DNA of 9,249 nt, from assembly GCA_026387115.1 (NCBI GenBank), contig JAPLMI010000220.1:1-9249 (forward strand). The letters are read 5' to 3'. Under the pieces are notes generated by a model. That model searched no databases. It saw nothing but the letters and a program-made list of their open reading frames with translations, and was not told the DNA's origin. The translations under genes were made by a program, and so were the position numbers. Position 1 is the first letter of the stretch; each line of letters starts with the position of its first letter. Positions 6,649 through 9,249 of this stretch are shown here, piece by piece. This DNA is from Candidatus Omnitrophota bacterium. GTDB lineage: Bacteria; Omnitrophota; Gorgyraeia; 2-01-FULL-45-10.

Positions 6649-6902
6649 CTTTTCATCATGTGGCCGTGGCCGCCCTTCATCATCCCGCCCTTCATCCCGC
6701 ACATACCGCCCTTCTTCCACATCCCGCCCATATTCTCGCCGCAGCTCACCGTGACGCCGTATAAAAGCGTCAGGACAAGTATTGCTATCCCAAGCGTATA
6801 TCCTACGGTCTTTAAAACACCCTTCTGCTTCGCCGCGAGCACGCACAAGGCATACCCCAACCCAAGCGATAAAAACAACATAAACGCGCTGTGCATCACC
6901 AT
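6645..6902 (-). CDS. Small two-helix membrane protein with Met/Gly/His-rich tail
   Basis: I cannot name this 85-residue protein. It has two hydrophobic segments (about 5-23 and 32-53) joined by the short basic turn KQKG, then a tail (54-85) with 8 Met, 2 Cys, 2 His and 11 Gly. The tail holds three KGG units followed by Met, Met and His (64-67, 71-74, 76-79). Such a tail could bind a soft metal such as copper, but that is inference from composition. The ATG at 6902 has a strong GGAGG about 8 nt upstream; an ATG two codons later is a possible alternative. It sits 25 nt after truA and overlaps the HAD gene by 4 nt, so it is probably co-transcribed with both. The clear ribosome site, tight spacing and organised hydrophobicity argue it is a real gene. 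Confidence 0.78.
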   Translation of the reverse strand: MVMHSAFMLFLSLGLGYALCVLAAKQKGVLKTVGYTLGIAILVLTLLYGVTVSCGENMGGMWKKGGMCGMKGGMMKGGHGHMMKR

Positions 6903-6927
6903 AAATTACCCCTCCTCTCTTAACCTT

Positions 6928-7662
6928 CTAGTAACCAACCCTGACTAAACTTAGCCCCTTTGCCGGCATTGTAGGGCCTGCGCATCTTCTATCTTTTTTC
7001 TTCAGAATCTTTTTTACGTAATCTACGGTAAATTTTCCGCGGCCGGCCTCTATGAGGGTCCCGACGATGGTTCTCGCCATGTTGTATAAGAAGCCGTCGG
7101 CCTTCATATAAATATACACTATATCTTCGGATTTTTCAAATTTAATGTATTCGATCGTGCGAACGGCATTCTTCTCTTCGCCGTCCGCCGTCTGAAACGA
7201 GGTAAAGTCGTGCTTTCCCGCAAGAACCTTAGCCGCTTTCTTCATAAGACCAATGTCTATCTTGTAAAAACATTTCGCGGCGTATCTCTTGATAAACGGA
7301 TCGACAAAATCATTATTGACTATGGTATAGCGATAAAGTTTCGACTTCGCGTCGTGTTGGGCATTGAATCGCGAGCCAGCCTGTTCGATCTTTGATATTA
7401 CAATGTCATCGGCAAGAGCGCTATTAAGCGCCATCTGAAGATTTTCCAGTGGAATTTTGGAACGCGTCCTGAAATTCGCGACCTGCGCTTCGGCATGGAC
7501 GCCGGCATCGGTCCTTCCGGAGCCGATGAGGTTAACTTTTTCGCCTGTTATATTTCTGACAGCGTTCTGGATCGTCTCTTGAATCGATCGGCCATTCTTC
7601 TGGAACTGCCATCCGGCGTATCCTGTACCGTCGTATTGTATGGTGAGCTTTATATTTCGCAT
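6928..7662 (-). CDS. truA: tRNA pseudouridine(38-40) synthase
   Basis: TruA converts uridines 38, 39 and 40 of the tRNA anticodon arm to pseudouridine. The 244-residue protein begins IKLTIQYDGTGYAGWQFQ and carries the catalytic aspartate D52 in GSGRTDAGVHA. Later landmarks are the RFNAQHDAKSKLYRYTI segment, KHDFTSFQ and GFLYNMARTIVGTLIEAGRGK, all typical of TruA. Length is normal. The ATG at 7662 lies 6 nt after the stop of the preceding nucleotidyltransferase C-terminal frame, with AAGGG abutting it and AAAAGG further upstream, so translation may depend on coupling. The small membrane-protein gene follows after 25 nt. Confidence 0.96.
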   Translation of the reverse strand: MRNIKLTIQYDGTGYAGWQFQKNGRSIQETIQNAVRNITGEKVNLIGSGRTDAGVHAEAQVANFRTRSKIPLENLQMALNSALADDIVISKIEQAGSRFNAQHDAKSKLYRYTIVNNDFVDPFIKRYAAKCFYKIDIGLMKKAAKVLAGKHDFTSFQTADGEEKNAVRTIEYIKFEKSEDIVYIYMKADGFLYNMARTIVGTLIEAGRGKFTVDYVKKILKKKDRRCAGPTMPAKGLSLVRVGY

Positions 7663-7668
7663 CCCTTA

Positions 7669-8013
7669 TCAAGACCTTTTAAAACCCAGGGCACGTTTAA
7701 GCTTTGACACGCCGCCGGCCATCCTATCGGCATAGGTCTTACTTCCCATCTTTTCTTTCGGCGGAAAGAATATTGCAAAATAATCCTCAAGCGACTTTGC
7801 CTCAAGGGCCTGAAACAGGATATATTTCACAAAGGATTCGATAAACCGCCTTCTCTTTGAATTTTTATTCAGGATGACGCCTCTTTGTGCCAGGATATTG
7901 ATCAATATCCGCTTTGCCGGGCCCGGCTTTATCTTTTTCATTACCTTATCGGGGACGGACGGCCCGAATAGTTTTTCAGAAAAAAGTAGCGCCGCGTAAA
8001 GAGAGCCCGACAA
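7669..8013 (-). CDS. C-terminal part of frameshifted nucleotidyltransferase-like protein
   Basis: Taken alone this frame starts at TTG (8013) and encodes 114 residues without a recognisable domain start. Its beginning, SGSLYAALLFSEKLFGPSVP, matches the normal continuation of PF14907-type proteins after the WDxVIEKA segment that ends the neighbouring frame. The same frame is open upstream to 8022, where it reads RWK. The two frames join as VIEKAF-RWKLSGSLY if one base in the TTTT at 8026-8023 is skipped. The rest is basic and helical, ending in KRALGFKRS just before truA. I therefore read it as the C-terminal third of a roughly 395-residue protein rather than as an independent gene; an independently translated product from TTG cannot be excluded. 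Confidence 0.6.
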   Translation of the reverse strand: MSGSLYAALLFSEKLFGPSVPDKVMKKIKPGPAKRILINILAQRGVILNKNSKRRRFIESFVKYILFQALEAKSLEDYFAIFFPPKEKMGSKTYADRMAGGVSKLKRALGFKRS

Positions 8014-8020
8014 TTTCCAT

Positions 8021-8034
8021 CTAAAACGCCTTCT
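8021..8034 (-). other. +1 frameshift site in the nucleotidyltransferase gene
   Basis: On the minus strand the sequence reads GAG AAG GCG TTT TAG A. Phe-tRNA on TTT could slip one base onto the overlapping TTT with the UAG stop in the A site, after which reading continues AGA TGG AAA in the frame of the C-terminal part. An SD-like AGAAGG (8034-8029) ends 2 nt before the slip codon. The alternatives are a real one-base insertion or an assembly error in the T4 run. Confidence 0.6.
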
Positions 8035-8857
8035 CTATAACGCCATCCCACTGCATCGTGCCGCCGAATCTGGTTAACAATTCATGTATGTCGCAAATGT
8101 GCTTTAATTGAATAAGGTGGGAGCTATCCACAAAATGAACGGAAAGCTGCAAAAGAAGCTCCGCCTCTTTAAATTCGTGGTAAGAGACCCCATCTTCCTG
8201 CCGCAGCCGTGTACCATCCCAGAAGCCTTTCATCCTTTCATTATTAGGTACGACGGGATTTATCTGCCATTGAAGGTCTATGGTGCTGCGATCTTCCTTT
8301 CCGAATGGCTGTTGTCCAATAATATTCCATATCTCGCCGGAGCTGGCGGCATAGCCTGCCAGGCCAAGTATCTCTCTTGCCTTATCTATATTTTTTTCCT
8401 CGATTAACAAGTCTATGTCCGTGCTGACGCCTCTTGCGGCTATGTCGCCGTAAAGGCGCCTGGCCAGGAGCGGCCCTTTAAGCGGCACGATAGGGATATT
8501 TTTCTTGAAAAACAACTTCAAAAGATGGGCCGTTTCGTTATATTGAATGCCGGTTTTCGAAACGGCGCAAAGATGCGCCGCCTTGAGTAAAACAAGGATA
8601 TCTTTCGGAACGGCGCTTTCCCTGTCTATCTTCTTCAGTGAATTATATATGATAAGATATAGCCCGCTCCGTAAGGCGTTTTCTTTAAAAAACTTCCAAT
8701 CGATCCTTCCGGAAATAAGCTCTTTCGCCCTGGGCAGCATATTTTCATCATGGTTCAAGCCGGCGCAGATTAAAATCAGCTCTTCCGTATCGGATATTAA
8801 CCGTCTATCGCTCTTTATTGAATTCCGCAACAGCCCCGCCTTTAAATTATCTTTCAA
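8021..8857 (-). CDS. Nucleotidyltransferase-like protein (PF14907 type), N-terminal part
   Basis: This frame gives 278 residues that look like the N-terminal two thirds of the uncharacterised nucleotidyltransferase family PF14907. Landmarks are PLKGPLLARRLYGDIA (about 125-140) and STDIDLLIEE with the paired aspartates D147 and D149, the expected metal-binding DxD of the polymerase-beta-like fold. Further on come IDLQWQINP (family usually DLHW) and the LLLQLSVHFVDSSHLIQLKHICDIHELL helix pair. Its substrate is unknown in the family. The frame stops at UAG right after VIEKAF, where the family normally continues; the continuation is in the +1 frame. The start is uncertain: TTG at 8857 overlaps the CYTH gene end by 11 nt, with GGGAG upstream, and a TTG a few codons later is possible. 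Operon position is between the CYTH gene and truA. Confidence 0.72.
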   Translation of the reverse strand: MKDNLKAGLLRNSIKSDRRLISDTEELILICAGLNHDENMLPRAKELISGRIDWKFFKENALRSGLYLIIYNSLKKIDRESAVPKDILVLLKAAHLCAVSKTGIQYNETAHLLKLFFKKNIPIVPLKGPLLARRLYGDIAARGVSTDIDLLIEEKNIDKAREILGLAGYAASSGEIWNIIGQQPFGKEDRSTIDLQWQINPVVPNNERMKGFWDGTRLRQEDGVSYHEFKEAELLLQLSVHFVDSSHLIQLKHICDIHELLTRFGGTMQWDGVIEKAF

Positions 8858-9249
8858 ACTTTTTCTCGCTCCCGAATGTCGGAAGAATGTCCGCCTTGGA
8901 ATCCTTGAATTTCGCGGCGTTCACTATATAATAATCCAGAAAGATATTGTCGTAGCTGTCGCAGCTGCCTTCTTGAGGATCAAATCCGAGCCTTCGCGCG
9001 GCCTTTTCGAGCGCCGCGCCGGAACGCGTCTCTATCTCGACAAAATATCCCATGAACGGTAATTTATCAACCATCACAAACGCATCGCCCATCTTAAAAG
9101 CGTGCCGTATCTTCTCTTTGCGTTTGCGCTCGGGGAAACCCAAAATCCGGAACATCTCTATCAGATTATCGATATCACTCACCTCGGTCTGCAGCTCCTC
9201 GCGCACCTTAGCCCTTATGTTTTTATCGACTATTCGTTTATGCGTGATG
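8847..9249 (-). CDS. CYTH-domain protein (CyaB / triphosphatase-like), N-terminus cut by window edge
   Basis: The frame is open from the right edge to the TAA at 8849-8847, about 133 residues visible. The first residues, ITHKRIVDKNIRAKVREELQTEVSD, and the later DAFVMVDKLPFMGYFVEIE match the middle and end of CYTH proteins, an eight-strand tunnel fold that binds triphosphates with acidic and basic side chains. The N-terminal ExExK signature lies outside the window. A GTG at 9206 is an internal codon, not the start, because the preceding codons already match the family. The best match in style is the class IV adenylate cyclase (CyaB) / archaeal-type branch, but inorganic triphosphatase activity is equally possible in this superfamily. 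It overlaps the next gene by 11 nt and is the first visible gene of the truA-containing run. Confidence 0.78.
   Translation of the reverse strand, partial: ITHKRIVDKNIRAKVREELQTEVSDIDNLIEMFRILGFPERKRKEKIRHAFKMGDAFVMVDKLPFMGYFVEIETRSGAALEKAARRLGFDPQEGSCDSYDNIFLDYYIVNAAKFKDSKADILPTFGSEKKFER

Noticed and set aside
6649..6846. In-frame upstream extension of the HAD protein to 269 residues
   Set aside because: This stretch overlaps the small membrane-protein gene in another frame. Its translation is charged and family-unlike, and the HAD fold starts cleanly after the GTG at 6648.

Overview
This 9.2 kb window is a compact bacterial chromosome segment in which every supported gene lies on the minus strand, so transcription runs from high to low coordinates. 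Gene content, tight packing and mid-range base composition suggest an uncultivated bacterium. The linkage rplM-rpsI-argCJBDF and the style of the flanking proteins remind me of Omnitrophota (formerly OP3), but that assignment is inference and only moderately confident.

Layout in transcription order. (1) Positions 9249 to 6037 hold a tightly spaced run: a CYTH-domain protein cut by the window edge, a PF14907-type nucleotidyltransferase split by a +1 frameshift at 8021-8034, truA (tRNA pseudouridine synthase), an 85-residue membrane protein with a Met/Gly/His/Cys-rich tail, and a HAD hydrolase. Spacings are overlaps or gaps of 25 nt or less, so this is probably one operon whose promoter lies outside the window. 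(2) Positions 6036-5943 hold a near-consensus sigma70 promoter with an A/T-only upstream tract, followed at once by a hairpin plus T6 that abuts the rplM start codon and contains its Shine-Dalgarno sequence. (3) rplM (L13) and rpsI (S9) follow. (4) Positions 5097-4979 hold an intrinsic terminator whose 3' arm also contains the -35 box of the next promoter. (5) argC-argJ-argB-argD-argF follow with start/stop overlaps; argF runs off the left edge.

The arg genes make ornithine and then citrulline from N-acetylglutamyl phosphate. ArgB makes N-acetylglutamyl phosphate, ArgC reduces it, ArgD transaminates, ArgJ moves the acetyl group from N-acetylornithine to glutamate, and ArgF carbamoylates ornithine. 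ArgB carries the N-terminal helix and C-terminal signature of arginine-inhibited acetylglutamate kinases, so end-product control is probably at least partly at the enzyme level. No recognisable ARG box or riboswitch was seen ahead of argC.

Points most worth a second look: the frameshifted nucleotidyltransferase, whose shift site resembles the prfB recoding site; the rplM leader hairpin; the nested terminator/promoter ahead of argC; a five-residue insertion directly before the ArgJ self-cleavage site; and the metal-ligand-rich small membrane protein. I found no CRISPR array, mobile element, tRNA or rRNA.
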